This document shows, piece after piece, positions 13,713 to 13,734 of a DNA stretch of 13,734 bases. The notes under the pieces are model-generated. The model made no database searches, was not told the origin of the DNA, and was given only the letters and a program-made list of their open reading frames with translations. How positions within the stretch are numbered: position 1 is the first letter of the stretch; the number at the start of each line of letters is the position of its first letter. The stretch spans positions 1 through 13,734 of the forward strand of contig CAZLKN010000070.1 of the NCBI GenBank assembly GCA_964560135.1, in the 5' to 3' direction. Origin of the DNA: CAZLKN01 sp964560135. GTDB lineage: Bacteria; Actinomycetota; JAICYB01. Both the position numbers and the translations under genes were made by a program.

Positions 13713-13734
13713 TCTCTCGTCCTACATACGGGGT

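Overview
The window is G+C-rich chromosomal DNA with the look of an actinobacterial lineage. Third codon positions are mostly G or C, and long antisense shadow frames are everywhere. Starts are often set by GGAGG-type ribosome binding sites or sit directly behind a TANNNT -10 element (possible leaderless mRNAs). An ilvBNC operon is headed by an attenuator with a branched-chain leader peptide. The species cannot be named from the sequence. I see no rRNA, tRNA, CRISPR array, insertion sequence or phage gene, and no gene-free stretch above 300 bases; the longest, 13527-13734, is about 208 bases and is rich in inverted repeats.

Left part (1-3155, minus strand): ilvB, ilvN and the 5' two thirds of ilvC form a tight branched-chain amino acid operon (acetolactate synthase large and small subunits, ketol-acid reductoisomerase). 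Upstream lie a TTGACA/GATACT promoter with a 17-base spacer, an 11-residue leader peptide with five consecutive Leu/Ile/Val codons, a perfect 10-bp hairpin at its stop codon, and a 12-bp hairpin followed by a U run. Together these are a transcription attenuator. ilvD, the next enzyme of the pathway, lies at the other end of the window (10636-12324), also on the minus strand.

Centre (3173-8498, minus strand): five tightly packed genes. In transcription order they are a circularly permuted ATP-grasp protein, an alpha-E (DUF403) protein, a proteasome-like Ntn-hydrolase of the Anbu type, a transglutaminase-like cysteine protease, and a lipoprotein of the PQQ-dependent sugar (glucose/sorbosone) dehydrogenase family. 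The first four are a known but functionally unresolved set, predicted to make and cut an amide- or peptide-tagged product. The ATGA-coupled sugar dehydrogenase is an unusual addition and the best lead for something new here.

Divergent from that operon on the plus strand (8632-10615) are a DedA-like membrane protein, a 55-residue single-helix membrane protein that overlaps its stop codon by ATGA, and a secreted alpha/beta hydrolase that converges on ilvD.

Right end (12385-13734, minus strand): an ECF-like sigma factor extended by a predicted membrane helix and a Pro/Glu-rich, presumably extracytoplasmic tail. It is ATGA-coupled to a 75-residue single-helix membrane protein with two cysteines, then comes ilvD. 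The sigma gene starts with GTG exactly where a TAGACT -10 box would place the first transcribed base. The last 130 bases hold two inverted repeats (12-bp and 8-bp perfect arms) that no gene explains.
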